A stretch of DNA of 64,000 nucleotides from Clostridia bacterium (GCA_017407705.1 JAFQWA010000027.1:1-64000), one strand, 5' to 3'. Shown: positions 50,192 to 60,298, counted from the first letter of the stretch. The notes: generated by a model not told the origin, from the letters alone. A program made the numbers and translations.

Positions 50192-51079
50192 TTATTTAAA
50201 AGCTTCCTTTAAATTTTTCAGAGTATCCTCGGAAGCCTTGAAGCCACGGTCCTTAGTACCGCTTACCGAAATTACCTTCGCAGGAGTTTTTGCGTTAACA
50301 AACACGCTGTATTTTTCCTGCAACTCTAAAATATCCATAACCGAAACGTCGGTATTCAGCTGATTTACCACGTCTGAAAAAAGCTGTGGTATTTTCTTTG
50401 CGGTATCCTCTGTTGCATACTGATTTATGGCGGCATTAAACAGCTTTGCACACTCGTTTGCCGACTCAGCATCGTCACCCCACTTAGGATAGCGTAAAAA
50501 CTTAACTACCTGCTGACCGTTTAATGTCTGGGTGCCTTTTTTCAGGTCAGTAAGCACTGCACCGGAGGAATCCTTATAATACAACTCCTCCTGCAACGTG
50601 TATTCCACGCCGCCTAAATTTTCAACGGTCTGCTCCAGTGCGCCCAGAGGACAGACAATATGCTTGTCAACGGATATACTCAGTGCGTTTTCCACTGCCG
50701 CTCTCACCTGCAAAGGTCCGCCATACTCAAACTGCTCACGCAAACTGCCGTTTTTATATTTAACGGTGGTTTCCATAGTGTCGGGTAAAGCAGCAACCGA
50801 TATTTTCGACTGCTGATCGTTGAAATTTATCAGAATAAACTTCATCAGGTCCTGACCTGTGCTATCGGTAAGTATTACAAGTGCATTTTTATTATAAACA
50901 CTTGGTGCAGAGGGATCACCGATAAATTGTGAGTTGTCCTCGGATTGCTTTTGGATTTCCTTGGAAATAAATAAAAATCCGAATCCCAGTAATAAAACAA
51001 TCAGCAACCACGTAGTAATCAGCAACGCTTTTGTAACTTTTGTGGATTTTCTCTTTTGTCTGTAACTACCCGGTGCCAT
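50192..51079 (-). CDS. LytR-CpsA-Psr-like extracellular protein
   Basis: 295 residues. A basic N-terminus and one transmembrane helix (about residues 18-38) place the rest outside. The LCP-like part shows LVILTDSTGQDLMKFILINF, a beta strand block SVAALPDTM, LGGVEYTLQEELYYKDSSG, and LNGQQVVKFLRYPKWGDDAE, matching the order of LCP enzymes that attach teichoic acid or polysaccharide to peptidoglycan. Several usually conserved Arg/Asp positions are not obvious, so catalysis is uncertain. It is close to the pseudo-ATPase gene, on the same strand. Confidence 0.7.
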   Translation of the reverse strand: MAPGSYRQKRKSTKVTKALLITTWLLIVLLLGFGFLFISKEIQKQSEDNSQFIGDPSAPSVYNKNALVILTDSTGQDLMKFILINFNDQQSKISVAALPDTMETTVKYKNGSLREQFEYGGPLQVRAAVENALSISVDKHIVCPLGALEQTVENLGGVEYTLQEELYYKDSSGAVLTDLKKGTQTLNGQQVVKFLRYPKWGDDAESANECAKLFNAAINQYATEDTAKKIPQLFSDVVNQLNTDVSVMDILELQEKYSVFVNAKTPAKVISVSGTKDRGFKASEDTLKNLKEAFK

Positions 51080-51134
51080 TGATATGCAACTCACCTTTCT
51101 TTTATATTATTAAAAATTTTTCAAGTATTATACC

Positions 51135-53930
51135 CTAACTTCTACCGATAGCAGGGATAACAAGTACAATAAATGCAACTATAAGCTGATATGCCATTAT
51201 TAAATGAGGAACTATCATATTAAATTCCTGAGTTAAGGCAAAGAACATAATCGCACCAAAACCCAGTATAACACCGATAGTCTGCAATATAGTGGCAAGT
51301 ACCACCTTAAATCTTAAATTCTTACAAGCAACTATACCTGCGGCAAAACCGGAGATAGAGTTGTTATGAGCCATAAGTCCGCTACCGTTTTCACCGGGCA
51401 GTGTAACACTGTCGTACTTATCCACCGAGTGAGAAGGCATAATTTTAACGTATTCCTCGGGAATATCGAACAAACGGGAAATAAGCGAGGGTGTGATGTT
51501 GGGGTCGCTGGTTTTGATAAGTAAGGTAACGCCCTTGTTTGCCAAACGGTAAAGCTGTTCCGACATTTCCTCATCACTTACGGTATATTTTATAATGAAC
51601 ATACCGCTGAGCACACCGTCAATAGCCAGATACACAGGATAGGTTTCATTACGCAATATTCTACGCTCGATCTCAATATCAGGCAGATTGGTAACGCCCA
51701 ACTCTTCCATAAGCACACGCTTACCGATCTGAACCCACTTGCCGCCTACAGTACCGCTGATGCCCTTACCGTCGTGATATTTAAGGTCCTGAGGTTTGGG
51801 CAGCATTTTTCTTCTGCCCTCGATCATACGGTCAAAAATATCAGCTAAAGGACCTCCTGCGGAAATAGCTACTGATGCGGCATCTAAAATAACGTTGTCA
51901 ATAGAAACGTCACCTAAGGTCTTAAGACTCATCAACTCAGCAGAGCCTGATGGGAACAGCTCCTCTGCATTAACAGCAACACAGTCAACGTCGGCAAACT
52001 CCTCAACAGCATTGTAGCCTGAAAGCATACAGCCTCTTTCTCTGAGCATTCTTGATGCGGAAAGTAAGGGTGAGTTGGTTGCAAGTAAGGAGGTTAACGG
52101 CACACAAGTGGTTGCAACCGCGGCAAAGGTAGTTAAAGCAAAGGTTAAGCTTGATGTGGTGAAATAGATAAGTGCACCTGCAACTAAAGATGCAATAAGT
52201 CCGATAGGTGAAAGGGTCTGACACATATTATCGGCAGGATCCTCACAAAATGCGTTGTTTAAGTAGCCCTGCAGATTTATAACGCTACGGTCACAGCAAA
52301 GATAAGGCTGACCCACCACTGCATCCTCTGCAATGATGATAGCGTCGTTATCGTTAACGATAAAGCAGCTCTGTTTAACGTTGGTGGTTGCTACCAACTC
52401 AAAGTTGCTGTAAACACGGGAGATCATACATTTTTTGCCCAGCAGATTGAATATCATAGCCATTACTGCCACGGCGGTGTATATCATAACGCTGCCGTTA
52501 GCCAGGTCTGACTGATGCCAGAACAAATACACCGACTGAACGCAGGATGCAATCACCGACAGGCTGACAGTGGTATCAATATCCGGCTTTAATCTGATAA
52601 GATTGAAAAATCCACGTAAAATTCCCGAAAGGTTTATAATAACCGCCAAAGCCATAAGCGCTGAGTTGATTATCAAAAAGGTCTGGGGATTTTTTAAGGG
52701 TGAAATGATTTCGGGCAGCTGTAAGCCCAGTGAGGGCACTATGGTAAGTGCTGCCAAAATAACGCCCACCACAGTGGTGAAGGTGATTTTCTTGGAAAGA
52801 CGTGCCGAGCGGGTCTCTAAGTCGATTTTAATGGATTCCGCATCCTCAATGGTGTGGTAATCGTCGATCTCCTCGTCCTCAGGCTCGTATTCAATGCCTT
52901 CGCCGTCCTCATTATCCTGCTCCTCACCGCCGACAGCAAAGCCCTTTATCTCACGGGTGAAGGTTTTGGGCGGCATATTGCTGTGGCCGATCCTAAAGTC
53001 CTCCGACAAAGCATCTGCTAAATCCACAAATTCCTCGGTTTCCTCAGCAGTTTCAACGGTCTGCTCAGGTTCTTCCTCTTGCTCCTCTTGTATTTCAAAA
53101 GTGGGCTCCTCGGTATCTTTGTGGATAGACGAGCTGTAAATATCCTGAGAAGAAAACGCATCCTCAGCTTCTTCTTGCTCGTTTTGGGGCAACTCACCGA
53201 TCACAACGGTATCGTCTGTCACCTCATCATCGGGCTCAGACTTGCTGATCTCAATAACACGGGTTGCCTCCAGCTCCTCTTTAGGCTGCTCTATCTCATT
53301 AACGTCAAACACAACGGTTTCGTCGGTCACTTTAGTGGGTTCAGTCTCTGCCTCATCAGCAACAATGTTAAAGCCGTTTACTATTTTTTCCTCTTTAGGC
53401 TGTTTTTTGTCAATAGCATCAAGATCCAACTCAAAGCCACCGATATCCGCTTTATGTATGTTTTTAAACATTTTTGCGGTATCAATATCATCTTTGGGAG
53501 CCTTGTTGATCTCATCCACTGTCAGCACGTGCGGTGCACGGCGGTTTTTCTTTTTAAAAGGCTCAATAACCTCATCCTGACCGAACAAAGCGTTGATCTG
53601 CTGCTTTGCCGATTCAGACTTACCTGGCACATAGCCTCTGTCTTTAGTTTTTGAAAGGAACTTGCTTAGCTTGTCCTCACCTGCAAAGGAGGTTTCCTCG
53701 GTTTTAGGCTCCTCTTTGGGCGCTACTTTTTCCTCTGCCTTAGGCTCAGCTTTAGGTTCCTCTTTAGGCTCGTTCTCTTTAAAAGGCACTTCCTTTTCAG
53801 GCTTAGGGGGTTCTATATTTATTTCCGACTTCTCAGGTGTCGGGGCAGATTTTGCCTCACGCATAAGTCGGACTTCTTTTAAAATATCGTCCACCGAAGG
53901 GGTGCTTTTCGGATAAAAATTATCTGACAT
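51135..53930 (-). CDS. Large protein with degenerate P1B-type ATPase core and disordered N-terminus
   Basis: 931 residues. Residues 1-375 are disordered, very acidic and Lys/Glu/Pro-rich (EEPKAEPKAEEKVAPKEEPK). Residues 380-500 and 575-610 contain helices laid out as in heavy-metal P-type ATPases (RLKPDIDTTVSLSVIA). At 640-662, where DKTGTLT should be, it reads AVEEFADVDCVAVNAEELFP, with Asn654 in place of the phosphorylated Asp. The N-domain remains recognisable (HDGKGISGTVGGKWVQIGKR), but TGES, CPC and GDGxND motifs are missing. It cannot be an ordinary pump; a structural or sensory role is inferred. It is the third gene after rlmB in this direction. Confidence 0.7.
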   Translation of the reverse strand: MSDNFYPKSTPSVDDILKEVRLMREAKSAPTPEKSEINIEPPKPEKEVPFKENEPKEEPKAEPKAEEKVAPKEEPKTEETSFAGEDKLSKFLSKTKDRGYVPGKSESAKQQINALFGQDEVIEPFKKKNRRAPHVLTVDEINKAPKDDIDTAKMFKNIHKADIGGFELDLDAIDKKQPKEEKIVNGFNIVADEAETEPTKVTDETVVFDVNEIEQPKEELEATRVIEISKSEPDDEVTDDTVVIGELPQNEQEEAEDAFSSQDIYSSSIHKDTEEPTFEIQEEQEEEPEQTVETAEETEEFVDLADALSEDFRIGHSNMPPKTFTREIKGFAVGGEEQDNEDGEGIEYEPEDEEIDDYHTIEDAESIKIDLETRSARLSKKITFTTVVGVILAALTIVPSLGLQLPEIISPLKNPQTFLIINSALMALAVIINLSGILRGFFNLIRLKPDIDTTVSLSVIASCVQSVYLFWHQSDLANGSVMIYTAVAVMAMIFNLLGKKCMISRVYSNFELVATTNVKQSCFIVNDNDAIIIAEDAVVGQPYLCCDRSVINLQGYLNNAFCEDPADNMCQTLSPIGLIASLVAGALIYFTTSSLTFALTTFAAVATTCVPLTSLLATNSPLLSASRMLRERGCMLSGYNAVEEFADVDCVAVNAEELFPSGSAELMSLKTLGDVSIDNVILDAASVAISAGGPLADIFDRMIEGRRKMLPKPQDLKYHDGKGISGTVGGKWVQIGKRVLMEELGVTNLPDIEIERRILRNETYPVYLAIDGVLSGMFIIKYTVSDEEMSEQLYRLANKGVTLLIKTSDPNITPSLISRLFDIPEEYVKIMPSHSVDKYDSVTLPGENGSGLMAHNNSISGFAAGIVACKNLRFKVVLATILQTIGVILGFGAIMFFALTQEFNMIVPHLIMAYQLIVAFIVLVIPAIGRS

Positions 53931-53951
53931 AACCTTTAAGTTCCTTTCTGT

Positions 53952-54731
53952 TTATTTTTGCAAACGCTGACGGACAGTTTCGTACATAAGAGCTCCTGCC
54001 GCAACTGAAGCATTAAGGGAATTTATTTGTCCAAACATAGGAAGTTTAACTAAAAAGTCGCAGTTTTCTTTGACCAAACGGCTGATGCCTCTACCCTCAG
54101 AGCCGATAACCAGTGCAATATTACCGGTAAGATCGGTGTTGTAAACGGTATCGCCGTCCATATCGGCGCCATACACCCAAATGCCGTTTTCTTTTAGGGT
54201 GTCAATAGCGGCGCAGATGTTTGAAACTCTTGCAACCGGCACGTATTCCAAAGCTCCGGATGCCACCTTTGCCACTGTCTGGGTAAGTCCTGCACTGCGG
54301 CGTTTGGGGATAATAATTCCGTCCACTGAGGAAGCCTCTGCTGTACGGATTATAGCACCTAAGTTGTGGGGGTCCTCAAGCTCGTCCAAAATCAAAATAA
54401 AAGCATTAGTTCCCTTATCTTTGGCGGCTTTCAGAATATCCTCAAGCTCAGCATACTGAGCGCAGGACACCACCGCCGCAATTCCTTGATGATTTATTCC
54501 CGGCAGCTTCTGGTCCAGTGTCTGACGGGGCATCTCCTTAACGGGAATACCTCTCTTTTTGCACTGGGATATAAGGGGCAGCACCGAACCGCCTGCACCT
54601 TTTGCCACCATAATATTTTCTATTTCTCTGCCGGACTTTAATGCCTCGCTAACGGCATTTCTTCCGGCGATAATTCCGGTATCACGCTCTGCTCTTTCAG
54701 GCAAGAATGTCACCGCACCTTTCACTTTCAA
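53952..54731 (-). CDS. rlmB: TrmH/SpoU-family RNA 2'-O-ribose methyltransferase
   Basis: 259 residues. An N-terminal substrate-binding domain (GRNAVSEALKSGREIENIMV) leads to the knotted SPOUT domain with the three motifs: ELEDPHNLGAIIRTAEA, IALVIGSEGRGISRLV and LPMFGQINSLNASVAAGALM. This is the pattern of RlmB, which methylates G2251 of 23S rRNA; other TrmH members cannot be excluded. The start is uncertain: TTG at 54731 is close to the likely transcript start, and a GTG at 54713 is an alternative. Confidence 0.9.
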   Translation of the reverse strand: MKVKGAVTFLPERAERDTGIIAGRNAVSEALKSGREIENIMVAKGAGGSVLPLISQCKKRGIPVKEMPRQTLDQKLPGINHQGIAAVVSCAQYAELEDILKAAKDKGTNAFILILDELEDPHNLGAIIRTAEASSVDGIIIPKRRSAGLTQTVAKVASGALEYVPVARVSNICAAIDTLKENGIWVYGADMDGDTVYNTDLTGNIALVIGSEGRGISRLVKENCDFLVKLPMFGQINSLNASVAAGALMYETVRQRLQK

Positions 54732-54852
54732 ATATACACAATAATTATAACACCTTTCAGAAAAAAATTAAACACCAAAAGACAAAAAATCTTAATATTT
54801 TTTATATATATAAATAATATCTTTAATTTATATATAAACATATAGGTTTTAA

Positions 54853-54881
54853 TTGAATTTTTCGCAGTTTTCTGTTATAAT
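54853..54881 (+). promoter_or_regulatory. Promoter of mnmG
   Basis: TTGAAT (54853-54858), 17 bases, TATAAT (54876-54881). It excludes coding starts upstream of about 54888. Confidence 0.75.
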
Positions 54882-54918
54882 GATTTGTAATTATATCAAA
54901 GTAAAGGAAGCGAAAAAC

Positions 54919-56787
54919 TTGCAATATTTTGCATCAAATTTAGATGTTGCCGTTATCGGTGCCGGTCACGCAGGTATTGAGGCGGCTTTAGCGGCGGCAC
55001 GTCTTTCGTGCAAAACTGCAATTTTTACCATAAATCTTGATTCAGTGGGAAATCTGCCCTGCAACCCTGCCATCGGTGGCACTGCAAAGGGCCATCTTGT
55101 GCGAGAGCTGGATGCTTTGGGCGGTGAAATGGGTAAAGCCGCAGACGAAACCTTTATCCAGTCGAGAATTTTAAATCGCGGCAAGGGCCCGGCGGTACAT
55201 AGCCTTAGAGCACAGATAGACCGTCGTAAGTACAGTGACCGAATGAAGCACTGCCTTGAGCTGCAACAAAATCTGCAGCTTATTCAGGCGGAAGTGGTTG
55301 ACATAAAACAAGAAAACGGCAGTTGGCGTATTGCCACCAAAATGGGTGCTTATTACATCTGCAAAACCGTTATAATCTGCACCGGCACCTTCCTTGGCGG
55401 CAGGATTTACGTGGGTGAGGTATCTTATGAAAGCGGTCCTGACGGATTGTTCCCTGCAACTGAGCTGGCTGTGTCATTAAAGCAGTTGGGTATTCCGTTG
55501 CGTAGATTCAAAACAGGCACTCCTGCCCGTGTTTTAAAAAGCAGTATCGACTTTTCGCAGTTAGAGGAGCAGTATGGCGATGAGCCGGTAACTCCCTTCT
55601 CTTACGATACCGAAATCCCCGGTGAAAACAGAGTGGTTTGCCATATTACCTGGACTAATGAGGATACCAAAAAAATAATCCTGGAAAACTTACACCGCTC
55701 ACCCTTGTACGGTGGAAAAATCGAGGGTGTCGGCCCCAGATATTGTCCCAGTATCGAGGATAAGATAGTGCGTTTTGCAGATAAACAGCGTCATCAGGTG
55801 TTTATCGAGCCTTGCGGACTTTCCACTGAGGAAATGTATCTGCAGGGTGTGTCCACCTCTCTGCCTGAGGAGGTACAGCACAAGCTGTATCAAACCATAA
55901 AGGGTCTTGAAAACGTTAAAATTATGCGTACGGCTTACGCCATTGAATATGATTGTGTGGACCCCACCGCACTGCACCCCACACTGGAGTTTATGGACTA
56001 TGAGGGTCTGTTTGGCGCAGGTCAGTTTAACGGCTCATCGGGTTATGAGGAAGCCGCCGCACAGGGCTTTGTGGCAGGTGTTAACGCCGCTCACAAGGTG
56101 TTAAACAGAGATAAATTCATTCTGTCCAGAGCGGATTCTTATATCGGCACACTGATAGACGATTTGGTGACTAAAGGCTGCAACGACCCTTACCGTATGA
56201 TGACTTCCCGTTCTGAGTACCGTTTGGTGTTGCGTCAGGATAACGCTGATGAACGTCTTATGCCCATGGGCAGAGAATTAGGCCTTATAAACGATGACCA
56301 GTGGGATAGATTTTTAGCACGAAAACAAGCTAAAGAGCAGGAAATATTACGTGCTGAGCAAACCGTGTTCCCACCCAGTGATACTCTTAACAAGATTTTA
56401 ACCGAAAACGGCACTGCCCCGGTATCCACGGGAGTGCGTTTGGCAGATTTGCTCCGTCGTCCGCAGCTTAATTATGAGTTGCTTCGTGAGATTGACACAG
56501 ACCGACCCGATCTGCCGGAAAGTATTCTTGAAAAAGCTCAGACCGAGATAAAATACGAGGGATATATCAAGCGTCAGAACGCTCAGATAAAAGAGGCAAA
56601 ACGTTTGGAAGATCGCATTTTGCCAAAAGATATCGACTATAATTTAATTGCAGGACTTCGTTTGGAAGCAAGAGAAAAGCTGACTAACATCCGACCCGTA
56701 AACGTGGGTCAGGCATCCCGTGTTTCCGGCGTTTCACCTGCGGATATTTCAGTTTTGCTTATTTGGTTGGAGAAAAACAGTAAATAG
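54919..56787 (+). CDS. mnmG: tRNA uridine-5-carboxymethylaminomethyl modification enzyme MnmG
   Basis: 622 residues from TTG at 54919 (AAAGGAAG eight bases upstream; longer frames overlap the promoter). The FAD-binding VIGAGHAGIEAALAAARL, the motif NPAIGGTAKGHLVRELDALG, and GRGPAVHSLRAQ-type region (here GKGPAVHSLRAQ) are all present, and the C-terminal helical domain is full length. With MnmE it installs cmnm5U at the wobble base. mnmE is normally next door in Firmicutes but is absent from this window. Confidence 0.96.
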   Translation: MQYFASNLDVAVIGAGHAGIEAALAAARLSCKTAIFTINLDSVGNLPCNPAIGGTAKGHLVRELDALGGEMGKAADETFIQSRILNRGKGPAVHSLRAQIDRRKYSDRMKHCLELQQNLQLIQAEVVDIKQENGSWRIATKMGAYYICKTVIICTGTFLGGRIYVGEVSYESGPDGLFPATELAVSLKQLGIPLRRFKTGTPARVLKSSIDFSQLEEQYGDEPVTPFSYDTEIPGENRVVCHITWTNEDTKKIILENLHRSPLYGGKIEGVGPRYCPSIEDKIVRFADKQRHQVFIEPCGLSTEEMYLQGVSTSLPEEVQHKLYQTIKGLENVKIMRTAYAIEYDCVDPTALHPTLEFMDYEGLFGAGQFNGSSGYEEAAAQGFVAGVNAAHKVLNRDKFILSRADSYIGTLIDDLVTKGCNDPYRMMTSRSEYRLVLRQDNADERLMPMGRELGLINDDQWDRFLARKQAKEQEILRAEQTVFPPSDTLNKILTENGTAPVSTGVRLADLLRRPQLNYELLREIDTDRPDLPESILEKAQTEIKYEGYIKRQNAQIKEAKRLEDRILPKDIDYNLIAGLRLEAREKLTNIRPVNVGQASRVSGVSPADISVLLIWLEKNSK

Positions 56788-56798
56788 GATGGTGGGTT

Positions 56799-58349
56799 AT
56801 GGCAGTTGCTGTTGTAGGAGATAGAAAACTGAATATGGCTGACGGCACCAGGCTTTACGACGCCCTCTGCAACAACGGTATTTTTATCGACGCTCCCTGC
56901 GGCGGTACCGGAAAGTGCGGAAAATGCAAGGTAAAGGCCTTTGGCGAGCTGTCCCCACTGTCTGACACAGAGCTGGCGTTGTTATCCGATCAGGAGATAA
57001 AAAACAATGTTCGTCTTAGCTGTGAATGTTACGTTTTAGGCGAGTGTCAGGTTGACATAATGTCAAACGCCCAAATCCACACCCACACCGACTTTTCTGA
57101 TATGGACCTGCCCTTGTCCGATTCCCAAAAAACCGAAGGTTACGGTATGGCGGTGGATATCGGCACCACAACGGTAGCGGCATATTTCTATGACTTGAAA
57201 ACCGCAAGGTCGGTTGACATAAAAAGCGCTATGAATGCTCAGCGTGAGTTTGGCGCTGACGTTATTTCACGTATTGCCAGGATTGATGAAAGCGGCGACA
57301 ATTTAGATGCTATGGCAAACAGCATTTGTAATCAGATAAACGGGTTTATTGACGAGGTGGGCGTAGAGGTTTGTTGTGCGGTTATCGGTGCAAACACCAC
57401 TATGCTGCATATTTTGGCAAGGCTGAACCCTTCCTCTATTGCTAAATCACCCTTCACACCCCAGTCTTTGTTCGGCATTGAATACCGTGGTGATCAGCTG
57501 GGCTTGAAGGTTAGCGGCGGCGTGTATCTTGCCCCTTGCATTTCCGCTTACGTGGGCGGCGATATAACTGCAGGAATGACTGCTTGTGATATGGATAAGT
57601 TAACAAACACAGTAAAAAATATTTTCTACATAGATATTGGCACCAACGGAGAAATGGCGCTGTTATCAAACGGCGTGATCTACTGTTGTTCCACTGCTGC
57701 CGGTCCTGCCTTTGAGGGTGCTTCTATCAGCTGCGGAACGGGGTCAATACCAGGTGCGGTAAATCGTGTTTACATTGAAAACGGTGATATTGCTTACAAA
57801 ACGGTGGGTGATAAAGCCCCTTGCGGAATTTGCGGATCGGGACTTATTGATGCAGTGGCTTGTATGCTCAGTTTAGGCGTTATAGATGAAACGGGACGTC
57901 TTTTGGATGACGATGAGTTGCCCAAAAACCTGCAATACCGCCTAAATGACGAGGGTTTTGTTATTGCAGATAACGTGGTCCTTACTCAAAAGGATATTCG
58001 TGAGGTGCAGTTGGCAAAGGCCGCTATTGCCGCGGGAACTGACTGTTTGTTTAACAAGGCGCAGATAAATTTTGCCGACACTGATAAAGCTATCGTCGCC
58101 GGCGGATTTGGTGCATCGGTTAATATGGAAAACGCCGCTAAGATCGGACTTATTCCTAAGCAGTTTTGTGACTGTATTGAGTTTATCGGCAACGGCTCGG
58201 GACTGGGTGCCTCTAAGGCGCTGCTTAGTGAACAGTTTAAGCTGCGACTGGACGGTATATCCGAAAAATGCAGTTATATGGAGCTTTCGGGAGACAGCTA
58301 TTTCTCCGACAGATATATTGAACGAATGATTTTTGAGGAGCTGGAGTAA
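56799..58349 (+). CDS. 2Fe-2S / ASKHA-domain protein (RACO-like, DUF4445)
   Basis: 516 residues. The N-terminal plant-type ferredoxin domain holds the cluster ligands CGGTGKCGKC and a later Cys in RLSCECYV. The rest is an actin-like ASKHA ATPase: YGMAVDIGTTTVAAYFYDL, then FYIDIGTNGEMALLSNG, then GGFGASVN. Such proteins reactivate corrinoid (B12) enzymes by ATP-driven reduction of Co(II). No corrinoid methyltransferase is adjacent, so the client is unknown. It follows mnmG by 11 bases. Confidence 0.9.
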   Translation: MAVAVVGDRKLNMADGTRLYDALCNNGIFIDAPCGGTGKCGKCKVKAFGELSPLSDTELALLSDQEIKNNVRLSCECYVLGECQVDIMSNAQIHTHTDFSDMDLPLSDSQKTEGYGMAVDIGTTTVAAYFYDLKTARSVDIKSAMNAQREFGADVISRIARIDESGDNLDAMANSICNQINGFIDEVGVEVCCAVIGANTTMLHILARLNPSSIAKSPFTPQSLFGIEYRGDQLGLKVSGGVYLAPCISAYVGGDITAGMTACDMDKLTNTVKNIFYIDIGTNGEMALLSNGVIYCCSTAAGPAFEGASISCGTGSIPGAVNRVYIENGDIAYKTVGDKAPCGICGSGLIDAVACMLSLGVIDETGRLLDDDELPKNLQYRLNDEGFVIADNVVLTQKDIREVQLAKAAIAAGTDCLFNKAQINFADTDKAIVAGGFGASVNMENAAKIGLIPKQFCDCIEFIGNGSGLGASKALLSEQFKLRLDGISEKCSYMELSGDSYFSDRYIERMIFEELE

Positions 58350-58351
58350 AA

Positions 58352-59530
58352 ATGACAAGTTTATTGCTAAAGCTTTTTGTAAAAGACTATAAAAACACCA
58401 AAAACGAACAGGTGCGTCACCGTTACGGCAGTTTGGGTGGTACAGTGGGCATTGTTTTGAACATATTTTTGTTTATAATAAAAATAGTTGCAGGAACGCT
58501 GACCGGTTCAATCTCCGTTACAGCCGATGCTTTTAACAACTTATCCGACGCAGGCTCGTCTATCATAACGTTGGTTGGTTTTAAAATGGCAAATATGCCT
58601 AACGATAAGGAGCATCCCTTTGGTCACGGCAGATTTGAGTATATTGCAGGACTGGGTATTGCCTTTATCATTATTTTGGTGGGCTTTGAGCTTTTGAAAA
58701 CCTCTTTTGATAAAATACTCAACCCCTCAAACGTGGCGTTTAGTCTGGTATCCTTAATAATTTTGATAATTTCCGTTTTAACCAAGCTTTGGATGGGTCT
58801 TTTCAACAAAAAACTGGGCACCGCTATCGACTCTGCCGCTTTAAAAGCCACCGCCACCGATTGTCTTAGTGACGTGTGCGCTACCTTGGCGGTTATTATC
58901 GGTCTTGTGGTTGGCGGACTTACCGGCTTTAATCCCGACGGTTATATAGGTATTTTAGTGGCTGGATTTATTATGTTTGCAGGTATTAAGGCTGCAAAAG
59001 AAACTTTAGGTCCACTGCTTGGTGCCGCTCCCGATGTCGAGCTGGTAAACGGTATTCGTGACACGGTTTTGTCTTATGAAGACGTTTCGGGTATCCACGA
59101 TATGATCATCCACGACTACGGCCCCGGCAGAACAATTATTTCTTTGCATGCAGAAGTTCCGTCAGATGGGGACATAATAAAGATACACGACACCATTGAT
59201 CTTATTGAAATGGAGTTAAGGGAGAAGTTTGGCTGTGATGCCACTATCCATATGGACCCCTTGGCTAAAAACGATGAGTTTACCAATCAGCTTTATAACA
59301 AGGTGTATGAGCTGGTGAGGTCGGTTGACGGGGCTTTGAGCATCCACGATTTTCGTGTTACCAGCGGCCCCACTCATACCAATCTCATTTTTGACGTGGT
59401 GGCGCCTTTTAAATTTAAAATGACCGACGATCAGCTTATATCCACCTTAAAAGAGCTGATTCACAACGAAAATCCCCAGTATTTTGCGGTTATTCAGGTG
59501 GATAAGGATTATACCGCATCCAACTGGTAA
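58352..59530 (+). CDS. Cation diffusion facilitator family transporter
   Basis: 392 residues. Six transmembrane helices: SVTADAFNNLSDAGSSIITL contains the metal-binding Asp pair, and HPFGHGRFEYIAG the His/Asp motif. A cytoplasmic ferredoxin-like domain is followed by a second C-terminal extension of about 90 residues (VYELVRSVDGALSIHDFRVT), longer than most CDF proteins. It exports Zn2+, Mn2+ or Fe2+ using protons; the ion cannot be told. Two bases from the ASKHA gene, so same operon. Confidence 0.92.
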   Translation: MTSLLLKLFVKDYKNTKNEQVRHRYGSLGGTVGIVLNIFLFIIKIVAGTLTGSISVTADAFNNLSDAGSSIITLVGFKMANMPNDKEHPFGHGRFEYIAGLGIAFIIILVGFELLKTSFDKILNPSNVAFSLVSLIILIISVLTKLWMGLFNKKLGTAIDSAALKATATDCLSDVCATLAVIIGLVVGGLTGFNPDGYIGILVAGFIMFAGIKAAKETLGPLLGAAPDVELVNGIRDTVLSYEDVSGIHDMIIHDYGPGRTIISLHAEVPSDGDIIKIHDTIDLIEMELREKFGCDATIHMDPLAKNDEFTNQLYNKVYELVRSVDGALSIHDFRVTSGPTHTNLIFDVVAPFKFKMTDDQLISTLKELIHNENPQYFAVIQVDKDYTASNW

Positions 59531-59542
59531 AGGAGGAGCAAG

Positions 59543-60244
59543 GTGAAAAAGACCGATAACCAAAATTACAACTTAAGCGTTAAACGTTTGAGCGACTGGT
59601 TGTATCAAAACGAGTTAGAGCGCCGCAGATGGTCCCACGAATACTGGCAGCATCCCGGCGGCAGAGCCTTTAACATCAGCAAAATACTTATTCCCATACT
59701 CTCAGCGGCGTCTATTATGAGCGTTATTCTTTACTGCCTTATCAGAGATATGCAGGTGTCTATGACCGCTGAGGGCAGCTTAGCTTACGAGGCAGATACC
59801 AAAAACGTTCAGCTTTACTTTGCGTTGGTGCTGAGTATGTGTGGCGTGATAATGGTGGGAAATATACTGCTGTTTTTGAAAAAGTATATTGTCGGCTGTG
59901 TGTCCACCGCAGTGGCAACGGTAGTGGTTCTGGGACATATATTTACCCAGATAAACATTCCTATGCCACCCGATCCTGTCAGCGATTACAAGATTTTCTG
60001 CTGGGTTAGTATTGCGATGTATTTTGCGCTGATACTGTGCTGTGTTGCTATCGTGTTCATTTTGCTTTATGATAAGCATGAGCTGAACCGAATGGTTGAG
60101 AACACCTTGATTAAAATTGCAGGCAGTCAGAAGCAGGATACTATGTTGGATCTTGACACTTATGCTCAGATGATAGATAAGTATATCGACGTTGAGAAGG
60201 AAAAGCAGCAAAGCCGACAGAAAAACAATAAGAACAAAAAATAG
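59543..60244 (+). CDS. Four-helix membrane protein of unknown function
   Basis: 233 residues from GTG 59543 (AAAGGAGG upstream). A hydrophilic, aromatic N-terminus (SDWLYQNELERRRWSHEYWQ) precedes four transmembrane helices (about residues 50-190), and a charged, basic, Lys/Gln/Asn-rich tail ends it (KEKQQSRQKNNKNKK). No family recognised. Last gene of the mnmG cluster, followed by a terminator. Confidence 0.75.
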   Translation: MKKTDNQNYNLSVKRLSDWLYQNELERRRWSHEYWQHPGGRAFNISKILIPILSAASIMSVILYCLIRDMQVSMTAEGSLAYEADTKNVQLYFALVLSMCGVIMVGNILLFLKKYIVGCVSTAVATVVVLGHIFTQINIPMPPDPVSDYKIFCWVSIAMYFALILCCVAIVFILLYDKHELNRMVENTLIKIAGSQKQDTMLDLDTYAQMIDKYIDVEKEKQQSRQKNNKNKK

Positions 60245-60258
60245 ATGTTTTAAAACTA

Positions 60259-60298
60259 ACAAAACCGCAGGCTTTTAATTAAAGGCTTGCGGTTTTTG
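60259..60298 (+). terminator. Terminator of the mnmG cluster
   Basis: Stem AAAACCGCAGGCTTTT / AAAGGCTTGCGGTTTT followed by T (one G:T pair). Confidence 0.9.

Noticed and set aside
53079-53654. 191-residue plus-strand ORF
   Set aside because: It lies opposite the acidic Lys/Glu-rich part of the 931-residue protein, which produces long open antisense frames. No ribosome binding site and no plausible protein character.
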